From Paramicrobacterium chengjingii (GTDB taxonomy: Bacteria > Actinomycetota > Actinomycetes > Actinomycetales > Microbacteriaceae), in contig NZ_CP061169.1 in the NCBI RefSeq assembly GCF_011751765.2, positions 1,550,001 through 1,614,000 of the forward strand: 64,000 bases of DNA, read 5' to 3'. The notes under the pieces are model-generated. The model saw only the letters and a program-made list of their open reading frames with translations, was not told the origin of the DNA and ran no database searches. Shown in pieces: positions 35,894 through 46,836 of this stretch (positions are counted from its first letter, which is position 1; every line of letters begins with the position of its first letter). Both the position numbers and the translations under genes were made by a program.

Positions 35894-37486
35894 TCAGCGA
35901 CGCTTTCGTGGCCGCCTGGCACCTGTGCCGGCGGCCACAAGTGCGCTTAGGCCCAAAACCACGATGATCAGCTCAATCTGAGCGCCAAGGGCCACCGCGG
36001 GCGTCGTTCCCTTCATCAGCGGAAGCGTCTGCAGCAGGTACCCCGGCTCGTGCGACGGAATCTCTTGGATCGTCGTGCCGTCCGGCGCGATCATCTGACT
36101 CTCACCGACCGTCGAGATGTTCACAAGAGCACGGCCTGTCTCGATCGCGCGCATCCGTGCAATGGCCAGCTGTTGCTGGTTCTCATCGGTGCGCCCGAAA
36201 TCGGCGTTATTCGTCTGCGCGATAATGACCTGGGCGCCACGGTCGATGGTGTCGCGTACGAGTGCATCGTCAACGATGTCGAAGCAGATTGAGATGCCGG
36301 CAATCATGCCATCGACATTCATCACGGAGTCCCGCGTACCCGGAGTGTACTCGCGCTGAATGAGCCCGAGGAGGTCGGGCGCGAACGGCTCCCAGAAGTC
36401 GCGGTCGGGCACATACTCGCCAAAAGGCACAGGATGCACTTTGTCGTAGTAGTCCACGACACGTCCGTCTTGCAGCAGCAGTGACGTGTTGTAGTAGTTA
36501 CCGTCTCGGTGCGTGATGGTACCCGTCAAGATGGGGGCTCGACCCAGCGATTCGCTCAGCAGATTGAGGGCTACGGCGGAAGCGCTGTCCCGCGTCGGGT
36601 CGAGGTCGGTTCCGTTTTCAGGCCACACCAGAAGATCGATGCTGTGGCCGACAACATCCTGTGATGCCTTGAGCTGGGAAATGAGGATGTCGCCTGGCTC
36701 GCGCTCGTCGAAGTACCCGGCCTTCCCATTTCCCTGCACTGCCGCGATCGTCGAGCTGCCGTTCTGCTGCGTCGGCCAAGCCGGTACCGCAAGCACACAG
36801 GCAATGAGGGCCGCCGGCACTGCGAAGGCCGAAAGGCGAAGGGCTCCGGGCGTGATGAGCAGTTGAACAATAACAGCGGTGAGGAAAACGAGCACGAAGC
36901 TCAGCCCAGACAGCCCGAGCCATGAAACGAGGTCGGCAAACGGGCTCTGAGACTGGCTGAGCGAGACGCGTCCCCATGCGAAGCCACCATAGGGCCACAC
37001 GTTAGCGATCGCCTCACGTGCCGTCCAGAGTGCCGCGACAACGGCGGGCAAAAAGGCGAATTGTGCAACGGACGAGGTCCATACGTGAGGAATCCAGCGA
37101 TAGGCCAGGGTAATGAGCATTCCACCGAGCGCGAAGAAGACAGACTCGAGCGTCGACAATGCCAGCCACGGGATTGCACCGAGGTAGAGGGTTGCCCAGA
37201 AGATGTGCGTCAAATAAAACGATAGTCCGGCAACGAACCCGACGAGAAGCCCTGTACCAGCTTTGCGTCCGATCAACGACGCGAGAATCATTGCGATGCC
37301 CACGAATGTCAGCGGCCAGACGTTCTTGTCAGGGAAGCCAGCATCAAGAACCGGTCCAGCCGCTGCAGCAATGATGATCGCGGCGATGAGCGGGATCGGA
37401 GGGCGGCTACGGTCTGGTGTTCGACGGCGGGATCTAGACACGCCCTTCAGCCTACGAGGTGGAGGCTGTGAATCAGACGGAGGCAT
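35894..37486 (-). CDS. lnt: Apolipoprotein N-acyltransferase
   Basis: 530 residues. About seven N-terminal membrane helices (residues ~30-220) precede a carbon-nitrogen hydrolase domain. The catalytic Glu-Lys-Cys triad is visible in LLVWPENGTDLDP (Glu), YYDKVHPVPFGEYVP (Lys) and SICFDIVDD (Cys). Lnt adds the third acyl chain to the N-terminal Cys of lipoproteins. Its start overlaps the end of helY by 14 bp, and it is the last gene of the long leftward operon. The actinobacterial partner Ppm1 domain is not fused here. Confidence 0.94.
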   Translation of the reverse strand: MPPSDSQPPPRRLKGVSRSRRRTPDRSRPPIPLIAAIIIAAAAGPVLDAGFPDKNVWPLTFVGIAMILASLIGRKAGTGLLVGFVAGLSFYLTHIFWATLYLGAIPWLALSTLESVFFALGGMLITLAYRWIPHVWTSSVAQFAFLPAVVAALWTAREAIANVWPYGGFAWGRVSLSQSQSPFADLVSWLGLSGLSFVLVFLTAVIVQLLITPGALRLSAFAVPAALIACVLAVPAWPTQQNGSSTIAAVQGNGKAGYFDEREPGDILISQLKASQDVVGHSIDLLVWPENGTDLDPTRDSASAVALNLLSESLGRAPILTGTITHRDGNYYNTSLLLQDGRVVDYYDKVHPVPFGEYVPDRDFWEPFAPDLLGLIQREYTPGTRDSVMNVDGMIAGISICFDIVDDALVRDTIDRGAQVIIAQTNNADFGRTDENQQQLAIARMRAIETGRALVNISTVGESQMIAPDGTTIQEIPSHEPGYLLQTLPLMKGTTPAVALGAQIELIIVVLGLSALVAAGTGARRPRKRR

Positions 37487-39848
37487 AGGCGACGATGCCC
37501 CGGCGCACGGCGTCGATAGCCGACCGCGACGTTGTGCTTATCTCTGGAGCCGCGATCCCGCTGATCTGGTCGAGCAGGTCGATGATCTGGCGGCACCAGC
37601 GAACGAAGTCGCCAGCTGACAGGTCGGCCTCGACGAGAACGCGATCAAGTTCTTCTCCGCGCGCCCACATGTGGATCGCCGGCGCGAGCCCTGTTGATGG
37701 TGGCTCCGACCGATTGAGGCGGTGGCGTTCCTCGAGATCGTCGAGAACCATCCACACCTGTGTTGTCTCGGTGAGCGCCTTTCTGAACGGTCCGCGTGGG
37801 AGGTACTGCTGCGCATACTCCGACGATTCCCGTTTGGGCTCGAAGAGCAGGCAACTCACCATCGCAGCGAGAGAGGCGCCATCCAACTGATCCCAGAGTC
37901 CGTTTCGCAGACATTCGGAGACCAGAAGGTCACGTTCCCCGTAGACGCGTGACAGCACATGTCCGTCGTCGGTGAGTGTCGGCTCTCCGTCGGGATCGGC
38001 ACGAACATAGTCGAGCTCAGAAAGCACGTCGGTAACACGGTCGAAAACCGCGGCGACGGCGTTCGTGCGTGAGGCGATTTGTCTCTTCAGCTGGTCGGTC
38101 TCGCGGCGCAGTCTCCACCAGCGCTCTGCCCACCGCGCGTGTGACTCGCGATCGGGGCAGCCGTGGCACGGATGCTGGCGCATGCGCTTCTGCAGCTCAG
38201 ATACCCGCTTCTGTCGTTTGTCCCTCTTTGCGCGAGACATCGATTGCACGTGAGTGCTCTTTCGTTCCAGATCGGTCAGCTCGCGGCGCAACCGGGCATA
38301 GTCCGCGAAATCGCCGCGATCACATGCCATCGATTCCGCATAGCCTTCGAGCGATTCTTCTTGTTCGCGGACCGTCCGTGCGAGTGAGAGCACCGCCCGG
38401 TCTGCCTGGAACTGCGCAAACGACGACTCGAGGATCTCGCGCGTTCGAATGCGCCCGAACTGTGCAATCAAATTGACGGCCATGTTGTACGTTGGCCGAA
38501 AGCTTGAGGTGAGCGGATAGCTGCGCTTTGACGCCAACGAACCGACAGCGCCCGGTTCGAGCCCATCCTGCCAGCAGATCACTGAGTGGCCCTCAACGTC
38601 GATTCCACGCCGTCCGGCCCGCCCCGTCAACTGGGTGTACTCCCCCGGCGTGATGCGTACACGCGATTCTCCATTGAACTTTTCGAGTTTCTCGAGAACG
38701 ACCGTGCGCGCTGGCATGTTGATCCCGAGTGAGAGCGTCTCTGTGGCGAAGACGACGCGCAGCAAGCGTCGCCGGTACAGTTCCTCAACGACCTCCTTGA
38801 AGACAGGGAGCATTCCCGCGTGGTGGGCAGCGACGCCGCGCTGCAGGGCATCGAGCCATGACCAGTAACCGAGAATTGAGCGATCGCGATCCGGAATGTT
38901 CCGGCATCGCTCTTCAGCGAACTCTCGAATAAGCGTTCGTTCGTCTTTGTCGGTCAGGCGCAGGCCCGACCGAAGCACTTGCTCGACCGCGCCATCGCAG
39001 CCTGCGCGACTGAAGATGAAGTAGATCGCCGGAAGCAATTGGTGACCATCGAGTAGTCGTACAACCTCTTCGCGCCGAATACGGTGAACTCCGCGTCCAC
39101 GTTGGCGTATGTGCCGATCGCGCTTGCTTGTCGGTGCTCGACCTCCGTACTTGGCGAGCCGAACAAGTTCTGGGTTGACACGATCTGCCGCTCCCCCACC
39201 GGCGAAAAGCTCGACGAGGTCTCCCTGAATCATGACGTGCTGGTCCAGAGGAACGGGCCGATCCTCCGATACGATCACCTCAGTGTCACCACGCACCGTC
39301 TGGATCCAGTCGCCGAATTCCTCGGCGTTCGATACCGTGGCGCTCAGCGAGATGAGCCGTACCTTTTCGGGAAGGTGAATGATCACTTCTTCCCACACGG
39401 CTCCGCGAAAACGGTCGGCGAGGTAATGCACTTCGTCGAGTACAACGAACGCAAGGTTCGGCAGCAGATCGGAGTCTGCGTACAGCATGTTGCGCAGAAC
39501 TTCCGTCGTCATGACGACGATTCGTGCGCGCGGATTGATGTTCGTATCCCCCGTGAGCAGGCCGACGGAGTCTGCCCCGTAACGTTCCGTGAGCTCGGTG
39601 AATTTTTGGTTGCTGAGCGCTTTCATCGGTGCCGTGTAAAAAACTTTGGCGTTAGCCTGACGCATGGCCACGTGGATCGCGTACTCCGCGACGATTGTCT
39701 TGCCCGCCCCGGTCGGTGCCGCGACCAGAACACTGTGGTCGGCATCGATTGCCGTGCACGCGCGGCTCTGAAATTCATCGAGAGAGAAATCTAGCCCCGC
39801 TGTAAAAGCAGAGTAGGCGTCGGAGTGTGCGCTGTGCTCAGAAGTCAA
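37473..39848 (-). CDS. helY: Ski2/Mtr4-like SF2 RNA helicase HelY
   Basis: 791 residues. Helicase motifs are in order: APTGAGKT (residues 44-51), TAPMKALSNQK, VVLDEVHYL, SLSATVSN and QLTGRAGRRGID. A long C-terminal helical region has a CHGCPDRESH cluster. This matches the HelY family found next to tatC in actinobacteria. It is a probable ATP-dependent RNA helicase; its target is unknown. Its start overlaps the end of tatC by 4 bp and its end overlaps lnt by 14 bp. Confidence 0.92.
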   Translation of the reverse strand: MTSEHSAHSDAYSAFTAGLDFSLDEFQSRACTAIDADHSVLVAAPTGAGKTIVAEYAIHVAMRQANAKVFYTAPMKALSNQKFTELTERYGADSVGLLTGDTNINPRARIVVMTTEVLRNMLYADSDLLPNLAFVVLDEVHYLADRFRGAVWEEVIIHLPEKVRLISLSATVSNAEEFGDWIQTVRGDTEVIVSEDRPVPLDQHVMIQGDLVELFAGGGAADRVNPELVRLAKYGGRAPTSKRDRHIRQRGRGVHRIRREEVVRLLDGHQLLPAIYFIFSRAGCDGAVEQVLRSGLRLTDKDERTLIREFAEERCRNIPDRDRSILGYWSWLDALQRGVAAHHAGMLPVFKEVVEELYRRRLLRVVFATETLSLGINMPARTVVLEKLEKFNGESRVRITPGEYTQLTGRAGRRGIDVEGHSVICWQDGLEPGAVGSLASKRSYPLTSSFRPTYNMAVNLIAQFGRIRTREILESSFAQFQADRAVLSLARTVREQEESLEGYAESMACDRGDFADYARLRRELTDLERKSTHVQSMSRAKRDKRQKRVSELQKRMRQHPCHGCPDRESHARWAERWWRLRRETDQLKRQIASRTNAVAAVFDRVTDVLSELDYVRADPDGEPTLTDDGHVLSRVYGERDLLVSECLRNGLWDQLDGASLAAMVSCLLFEPKRESSEYAQQYLPRGPFRKALTETTQVWMVLDDLEERHRLNRSEPPSTGLAPAIHMWARGEELDRVLVEADLSAGDFVRWCRQIIDLLDQISGIAAPEISTTSRSAIDAVRRGIVAYASV

Positions 39849-40651
39849 GACTGGTACTCGGACTCCAGCTTCGCTGCCTTTCTCGCACGACGCCGATCAT
39901 TAAAGTACGAGACGGCGTATGCCGCGAAGTACAGCACGATCATGGGAACCGCGAGAAGGAACATCGAGATGACGTCCGCTGCAGGTGTCGCGATCGCGCA
40001 GAACAGCATGATCACCAGGAGTGCAATTCGCCAGCCCTTGATAATCGCGACAGCGGAGAGCACCCCCACAAAGTTGAGCAGCACGAGGAAGACCGGCAAA
40101 ACGAATGCGATACCCACCGCGAGCGTGAGCTTCAAAATGAAGTCGTAGTAGTAGCCGGCCTGATAAAGGTTCGACGAGTCGTCCGGCGTGAAGCCAGCCA
40201 TGAGCTCGACGATGTGTGGCATCACGATCCACCCGGCGAAGCAGCCAGCAAAGAACAGCGGGATCGCAGTGAGAATGAAGCCGAGAATGTACTTGACCTC
40301 GGTGCGCTTCAGCCCCGGAACGAGGAACGCCCAAACCTGGTAGAGCCAGACAGGCGCAGACACGACAAAGCCGATGGTCAACGCAACCTTCATATGCAAG
40401 TCGAACCCGCTCGTCACGGTATCGAAGTTGAGGCTTGCCTCCTTCGATTCGGCAATCTCTCGAATCGGCGCAGACATCAGACTGATGGCGAAGTTGGAGA
40501 CGACAAAGCCGGCGATCATGCCGACGACGATTGCAATCGCCGCAATGAAGAGTCGCTTACGAAGCTCGAGCAGATGCTCGCCCAGCGTCATCCGACCGTC
40601 GGTGGGCTTCTGTGACTTCTTCTTATTCGGAAGGGAAGGCCGTTCAGACAC
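39845..40651 (-). CDS. tatC: Sec-independent (Tat) translocase subunit TatC
   Basis: 268 residues with six membrane helices. The cytoplasmic N-terminal signature GEHLLELRKRLF, which helps bind twin-arginine signals, and the first-loop FLVPGLKRTE are conserved. TatC recognises folded Tat substrates, for example the Rieske protein QcrA encoded in this window. It is 8 bp downstream of tatA and overlaps helY. Confidence 0.97.
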   Translation of the reverse strand: MSERPSLPNKKKSQKPTDGRMTLGEHLLELRKRLFIAAIAIVVGMIAGFVVSNFAISLMSAPIREIAESKEASLNFDTVTSGFDLHMKVALTIGFVVSAPVWLYQVWAFLVPGLKRTEVKYILGFILTAIPLFFAGCFAGWIVMPHIVELMAGFTPDDSSNLYQAGYYYDFILKLTLAVGIAFVLPVFLVLLNFVGVLSAVAIIKGWRIALLVIMLFCAIATPAADVISMFLLAVPMIVLYFAAYAVSYFNDRRRARKAAKLESEYQS

Positions 40652-40659
40652 AGCCGTGG

Positions 40660-40923
40660 TCAGGATTTAGGGGTCGGATCGTCGGACGACTTCTCCGGTG
40701 CGGTGGTGGGCTCAGACGGCGTCGGTGTCGTCTTCTCCGTGCTCGGCCGCGAGTCGTTGGTCTGGGTCGTGTCTTCGTCGTCTTTGTTCTTGATCTCGCT
40801 CTTGAAGATTTTCATCGACTGGCCGACGCTACGCGCAAGTCCGGGAAGCTTCGGGGCACCGAACAGCAACAGCACGAGGAAGAGGATGATGACGAGATGC
40901 CATCCATTCAAGTTGCCAAGCAT
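40660..40923 (-). CDS. tatA: Sec-independent (Tat) translocase subunit TatA
   Basis: 87 residues. One N-terminal membrane helix (about residues 8-22) is followed by the [21 protein letters not shown] amphipathic region (hinge Phe-Gly, then basic helix) and a disordered Thr/Pro/Asp/Glu tail. TatA oligomers form the translocation path that works with TatC. It lies between pafC and tatC. Confidence 0.95.
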   Translation of the reverse strand: MLGNLNGWHLVIILFLVLLLFGAPKLPGLARSVGQSMKIFKSEIKNKDDEDTTQTNDSRPSTEKTTPTPSEPTTAPEKSSDDPTPKS

Positions 40924-40948
40924 TTAATACCAATCCGTGGAGGTCGAA

Positions 40949-41962
40949 TCATTCTACAGCGTGCTCGTTCGCAGAGCCCTGCGTGCTCGCTGAATCGTTC
41001 TCGTACCGTGACAGCGCTCGGGACGCCCAGCGTGAAATCTGTTCTCGCGCCTCGGCCGGTTCAATCACACGCGCATTGCCCGGGAGTCCGACGATCAGCC
41101 GACCGAGGTTCGCCATGTGCGCGAGCCGAAGCGTCGCTGTCACACGACCGGGGTCGGCGTTGGCCGTCGTGGAGGCAATGTACTCGTCGATCAGCGGCAC
41201 GGCATCTTTCGAGAGATCGACGATGACGGAGACGTCGTTATCGGATGCTTGGAAGAGCGTGTCAGGCAGGGTGACGTCACCCGCGCGGTGCGTGATCTCG
41301 GCATCGATGATGGCCACATCAGACATGCGATCGAGCCGGAACGTGCGCACTCCGCCGCGAAGGTGGCACCAGGCACGGACATACCAGTTCTGATCGAGCG
41401 AATCGATGCGCAGTGGATCGACGCGTCGACGCTCGCGCTCGTCGCGAGAGTTGATGTACGTGAATTCGATCTGGCGCTCAGCTGACACTGCCGAGCGAAT
41501 GTCTGAGAGCGTGTTGTCGGCAACACCTTCTTCGACGGCAACCTGGAGGGGTGCCCCAGAGGCACCGCGGGTGAGTTTCGCCATTACGGCGCCGATGACA
41601 TCACGATCGGCCTGCTCGGGAATCGCCGAGAGATACTGCAGTCCCGCTATCAGAGCAGCCGCCTCGCGGGCGGAGAACCGTGGAGAATCATCGATTGCCA
41701 CGAGGTGCGTGATGATGATCTCATCGCGTTCTTCGAAGGAGTCCCAGTCGATGTCGAACAGGTCATTATGCTGATACTGCGTGCTGTCCCCCGGAACGCC
41801 CGAGACCGCGATCAGGCGCACTGACTGTCGAACGTGTTCTTCCGTGACATCAAAATGCGCGGCAGCCTCGGCGACAGTCGAATGACGGCGGTCCAGCAGA
41901 TAAGGAACGAGTGACAGGAGAAACGCGAGCTTGTCGCGTGCTCCCGGCGTCCGTGCATTCAC
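40949..41962 (-). CDS. pafC: WYL-domain transcriptional regulator PafC
   Basis: 337 residues. An N-terminal HTH (TVAEAAAHFDVTEEHVRQSV) is followed by a WYL domain (EFTYINSRDERERRRVDP, WYVRAWCHLRGGVRTFRLDR) and a WCX extension. PafB and PafC form a heterodimer that activates the mycobacterial DNA-damage response independently of LexA. Its start overlaps the pafB stop by 4 bp. In proteasome-bearing actinobacteria the pair follows pafA; no pafA lies here. Confidence 0.93.
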   Translation of the reverse strand: MNARTPGARDKLAFLLSLVPYLLDRRHSTVAEAAAHFDVTEEHVRQSVRLIAVSGVPGDSTQYQHNDLFDIDWDSFEERDEIIITHLVAIDDSPRFSAREAAALIAGLQYLSAIPEQADRDVIGAVMAKLTRGASGAPLQVAVEEGVADNTLSDIRSAVSAERQIEFTYINSRDERERRRVDPLRIDSLDQNWYVRAWCHLRGGVRTFRLDRMSDVAIIDAEITHRAGDVTLPDTLFQASDNDVSVIVDLSKDAVPLIDEYIASTTANADPGRVTATLRLAHMANLGRLIVGLPGNARVIEPAEAREQISRWASRALSRYENDSASTQGSANEHAVE

Positions 41963-42981
41963 TGTGACTCCCTGACGTCTGAATGCCCCGCGCGTGTGCG
42001 GGTCAGCCGCTGCACGATTGCAGCGCGGAGGCTCGGCGGAGTGAGTGCTTCGGCCTCAGGGCCGAACGCGGCGACTTCGTCGGCAAGGATATTGATGTCC
42101 GTGAAATGCAGGCGGAAGAGATCATCGTCGATCGCCTCGGCATCGTGAAGCCGCGAGAGGCGGAACCATGCATGCGTGTTGGGGTCGGCGCGCACCGTTG
42201 CAATATTGCGCTCCCAGAGTCGATCGAGGTCGCGAAGGGCTGTCTCTGCAAAACTCTCCTCGTCGCCAGGCGGATCGAAAGTCCGTCCAGACGAGCGCGG
42301 CGTCTGCACCATGCGTGAAAGCAGAAACGTTCGTCGCTCATCGATGTCGTCGTCGATCGCGTAGAGATGCCAACGGCCACTGTGCTGCACAAGGGCGAGC
42401 GGCGCAACTGTTCGCACCCTCGCAGCCGTGTCACCAGGCTTGACGTAGGGGAAAGAGACGACGGCGTGCCGCTCAAGCGCGGTACGCAGGGGCTCGAACG
42501 CAGCTTCACGTGTTCGCAGCCGCGGAGCGACACCGATGATCGGATCGATTTCGGTGACGCCGAGCGAGCGCAGTTTCATGAGTGCGCGCTGGGACTCGCC
42601 CGAGAGGGTGCCTTCGCGCCATACTGTCGCAGCGAGGCCGAGTAGCGTGATCTCCTCCGCTGTGAAATTGACGTCGTCAGGAAGATCGTATTCACCCTTG
42701 GGGATGCGGTAGCGCGTGTTCTGCGAGTTTCCATCTTCGTCGGGCGGGGTAATTGCTTCGAGCGGGATGCCGAGATCGCGGATATCGTCTTTGTCGCGTT
42801 CGAATTGTCGCTCAAGGCTTGCGTTGTCTCCATGGTTGACGAAGCGCTGGCGGTAGCCCTGCACCGATGACAGGATCGCGTCCTTCGTCAGCCCTGATTC
42901 TGTGGCGACGAGAGCGAGAACAAGACTGAACAGGCGTTCCTCAACAGGGACGCGCGGGACAGCTCGAGTGGAGTCGGACAC
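41959..42981 (-). CDS. pafB: WYL-domain transcriptional regulator PafB
   Basis: 340 residues from a GTG. N-terminal HTH region (RLFSLVLALVATESGLTKDAI), WYL domain (VSFPYVKPGDTAARVRTVAPL, GRWHLYAIDDDIDERRTF) and WCX domain. It pairs with PafC as a DNA-damage transcription activator; the WYL domain probably senses single-stranded DNA or a related ligand. It is 48 bp downstream of the FKBP gene and overlaps pafC by 4 bp. Confidence 0.93.
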   Translation of the reverse strand: MSDSTRAVPRVPVEERLFSLVLALVATESGLTKDAILSSVQGYRQRFVNHGDNASLERQFERDKDDIRDLGIPLEAITPPDEDGNSQNTRYRIPKGEYDLPDDVNFTAEEITLLGLAATVWREGTLSGESQRALMKLRSLGVTEIDPIIGVAPRLRTREAAFEPLRTALERHAVVSFPYVKPGDTAARVRTVAPLALVQHSGRWHLYAIDDDIDERRTFLLSRMVQTPRSSGRTFDPPGDEESFAETALRDLDRLWERNIATVRADPNTHAWFRLSRLHDAEAIDDDLFRLHFTDINILADEVAAFGPEAEALTPPSLRAAIVQRLTRTRAGHSDVRESQ

Positions 42982-43029
42982 GTGTTCATCCTAGTGATGC
43001 GCTGGCCACACAGCATCAGACACACCCGG

Positions 43030-43920
43030 TCAGAGCACTCCAAGAACGTCGATGACGTAAATCGTTGCGTCGCCGTCAGGCGTGGGGACGAGAACAATCA
43101 CCTGAGAGCCGACGGGAGTGTTTTTGAGAGCATCTTTCAGCTCATTCGGAGCTTCTTTCATCGGAATGGTCTTGGGTGACCCGTCCGACCAGGTCGAGGA
43201 CGTGATCGATTGGTTGTTCCATGAGGCCTGCTGAATCTGAGCCAGAACAGTATCTGACGACGTTACCTTCTCGCCGTTTCCGAGTTTGAGCAGGGCCGAC
43301 TTCGCCTCAGTCGGGGCGGGCGACGTCGGGATCGTCAGTCCCGGTGTGCCGTCGGGGGCAACCGCGACAGACGGGAAACCGGGCTGAACAACCGGCATAT
43401 TGATTCCGTTCGACTTGCCGAGGTACGCGTTCTCAATATCGATGACCATGACGAGGGTGTCGTCGGCCTTCACCCCGTACATCGGGTTGCCCGCATCACC
43501 GAAGCCCTTGTCAGGGGTGATCGTTGCGACAAGACGCGAACCGACGGTGTGACATGCGAGAGCATCAGCCATTCCCAGGAGCATCCCGCTCGGACTGGCA
43601 GGTTTGAGGTCATCGTACGGCGTCGCAAAGATCTTTTCGCCCGTGCGGCCGTTGTACAGACTCCACGCCAGTTCGACGACCTCGGTGCCGGCAAGTTCCG
43701 TCCCGTCGCCTTCGATAGCGGTGCTCACTTGGGTTGTCGGTGCGTAGAGCGGCGAGGGGATGGAAACGTTCGGCTCGGAGCCGAGTTTGCCCGTCGCCGA
43801 AACTTGATTCGACGCATCACCGGGCTCAAGGCACGTGGCACCAGACGGAGTGCTTGCGCATCCACTGAGAGTAGCGGTGACGAGTGCTGCGGTCAGGAGC
43901 ACGGCGGGTGCGTAGCGCAC
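43030..43920 (-). CDS. FKBP-type peptidyl-prolyl isomerase lipoprotein
   Basis: 296 residues from a GTG at 43920 that follows AACGAGG; a TTG-initiated longer frame to 43959 is less likely. A lipoprotein signal peptide ends in the lipobox LSGC (about residue 20). Two FKBP-like regions follow: residues ~80-160 (VVELAWSLYNGRTGEKI, GMLLGMADALACHTVGSRL) and ~205-295 (IPMKEAPNELKDALKNTPVG, VIVLVPTPDGDATIYVIDVL). Several active-site aromatic residues of classical FKBPs are not obvious, so activity is uncertain. It is a probable surface-exposed folding factor. It sits between trmI and pafB, where other actinobacteria carry the proteasome locus. Confidence 0.85.
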   Translation of the reverse strand: MRYAPAVLLTAALVTATLSGCASTPSGATCLEPGDASNQVSATGKLGSEPNVSIPSPLYAPTTQVSTAIEGDGTELAGTEVVELAWSLYNGRTGEKIFATPYDDLKPASPSGMLLGMADALACHTVGSRLVATITPDKGFGDAGNPMYGVKADDTLVMVIDIENAYLGKSNGINMPVVQPGFPSVAVAPDGTPGLTIPTSPAPTEAKSALLKLGNGEKVTSSDTVLAQIQQASWNNQSITSSTWSDGSPKTIPMKEAPNELKDALKNTPVGSQVIVLVPTPDGDATIYVIDVLGVL

Positions 43921-43961
43921 GGTACCTCGTTTCGATGTCACGGACGTGATTCTGGTCAAGT

Positions 43962-45675
<1,714 letters not shown>

Positions 45676-45756
45676 GTGTCACCATGCTACCGGCTTGCGC
45701 ATGCGCCTATTGTGGAATGACCGCCGGACTGAAGGCGGAACATCGAGAGACACAGG

Positions 45757-46833
45757 ATGCGTGTGACTGACGGACTGGAATTCTTGGGCGGGCGGCTGCT
45801 TGTCGTGGCGTTTGAAGGGTGGAACGACGCGGGAGATGCTGCGACAGGAGCAGTTCGGATGTTGAAGGATCAGCTTGAGCTCGTGCCGCTGTTCGATGTG
45901 GATCCCGAACTGTACTTTGACTTCCAATTCAACCGTCCGCTCATCTCGGCCGATGCTGACGGGCGAAAGAAGCTGACATGGCCGAGCGCCACCCTGTACG
46001 GGCCGACGCACCCCGCAGACCCCGTCGACAGGCTCGCTGACGATGCCGAGTTGCGTATCAGCGCGTCGAACAACGACAACATCTATCTGCTCGTCGGAAC
46101 AGAGCCTTCGCGCAGCTGGAAGGCCTTTTGCGCCGAACTGCTTGATGCCGCGTTGACGCACGATATCTCGGCAATCATTTGCCTCGGCTCGATGCTTGCG
46201 GATGTACCTCATACCCGCCCGATCAGCGTTTTCACGAGCAGTGAGAGCAGCGAGGTTCGGCAGGCTCTCGACGTGGAGCGAAGCAGCTATGAGGGGCCCG
46301 TCGGCGTGTTGAGCGCTCTCTCTGACGCCGCAGACATTCTCGACATCCCAACACTGTCGATCTGGGCATCCGTTCCCCATTACGTTCAGCACTCCCCGTC
46401 GCCGAAAGCGATGCTTGCCCTGATCGACAAGCTGGAAGAACTTGTCGACGTGGTGATTCCTCGTGGCGACTTGATGGAGCAGGCGGAGGAATGGGAGCAG
46501 ACGATCGACTCGCTCGCCTCCGACGATGAGGAGATGGCAGCGTACATCAAACAGCTCGAGGCAGCGCGCGACACGGTGGAGGCTCCCGAGGCCAGCGGCG
46601 AAGCGATTGCCCGCGAGTTCGAGCGCTATCTGCGCACGTCAGACGGACGCAGAGGGCCGGCACTCAGCGGCGACGACACCTCGAAGAGCCAAGGGCCGGT
46701 TGTTGCACCCGATGATCTGTCGAAAAGCAAAGGCAAAGCCAGTGACGAGGCGGCAAAAGAACAGCAGGATGCTGCAGATGAGCCATCGAAAGAGCGCGAC
46801 GATGATGCCGACTCTGACTCAGATCAGGCGTGA
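45757..46833 (+). CDS. PAC2-family protein (proteasome assembly chaperone-like)
   Basis: 358 residues. The N-terminal PAC2 fold starts with LLVVAFEGWNDAGDAATGA and continues with PLFDVDPELYFDFQFNRP and SAIICLGSMLADVPHTRP. Residues ~285-358 are a highly charged, disordered tail rich in Ser, Lys, Asp and Glu. PAC2 proteins share the fold of eukaryotic proteasome assembly chaperones, but bacterial members have no established role. It diverges from the HAD gene and converges on mshC with a 3 bp gap. Confidence 0.88.
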   Translation: MRVTDGLEFLGGRLLVVAFEGWNDAGDAATGAVRMLKDQLELVPLFDVDPELYFDFQFNRPLISADADGRKKLTWPSATLYGPTHPADPVDRLADDAELRISASNNDNIYLLVGTEPSRSWKAFCAELLDAALTHDISAIICLGSMLADVPHTRPISVFTSSESSEVRQALDVERSSYEGPVGVLSALSDAADILDIPTLSIWASVPHYVQHSPSPKAMLALIDKLEELVDVVIPRGDLMEQAEEWEQTIDSLASDDEEMAAYIKQLEAARDTVEAPEASGEAIAREFERYLRTSDGRRGPALSGDDTSKSQGPVVAPDDLSKSKGKASDEAAKEQQDAADEPSKERDDDADSDSDQA

Positions 46834-46836
46834 GCG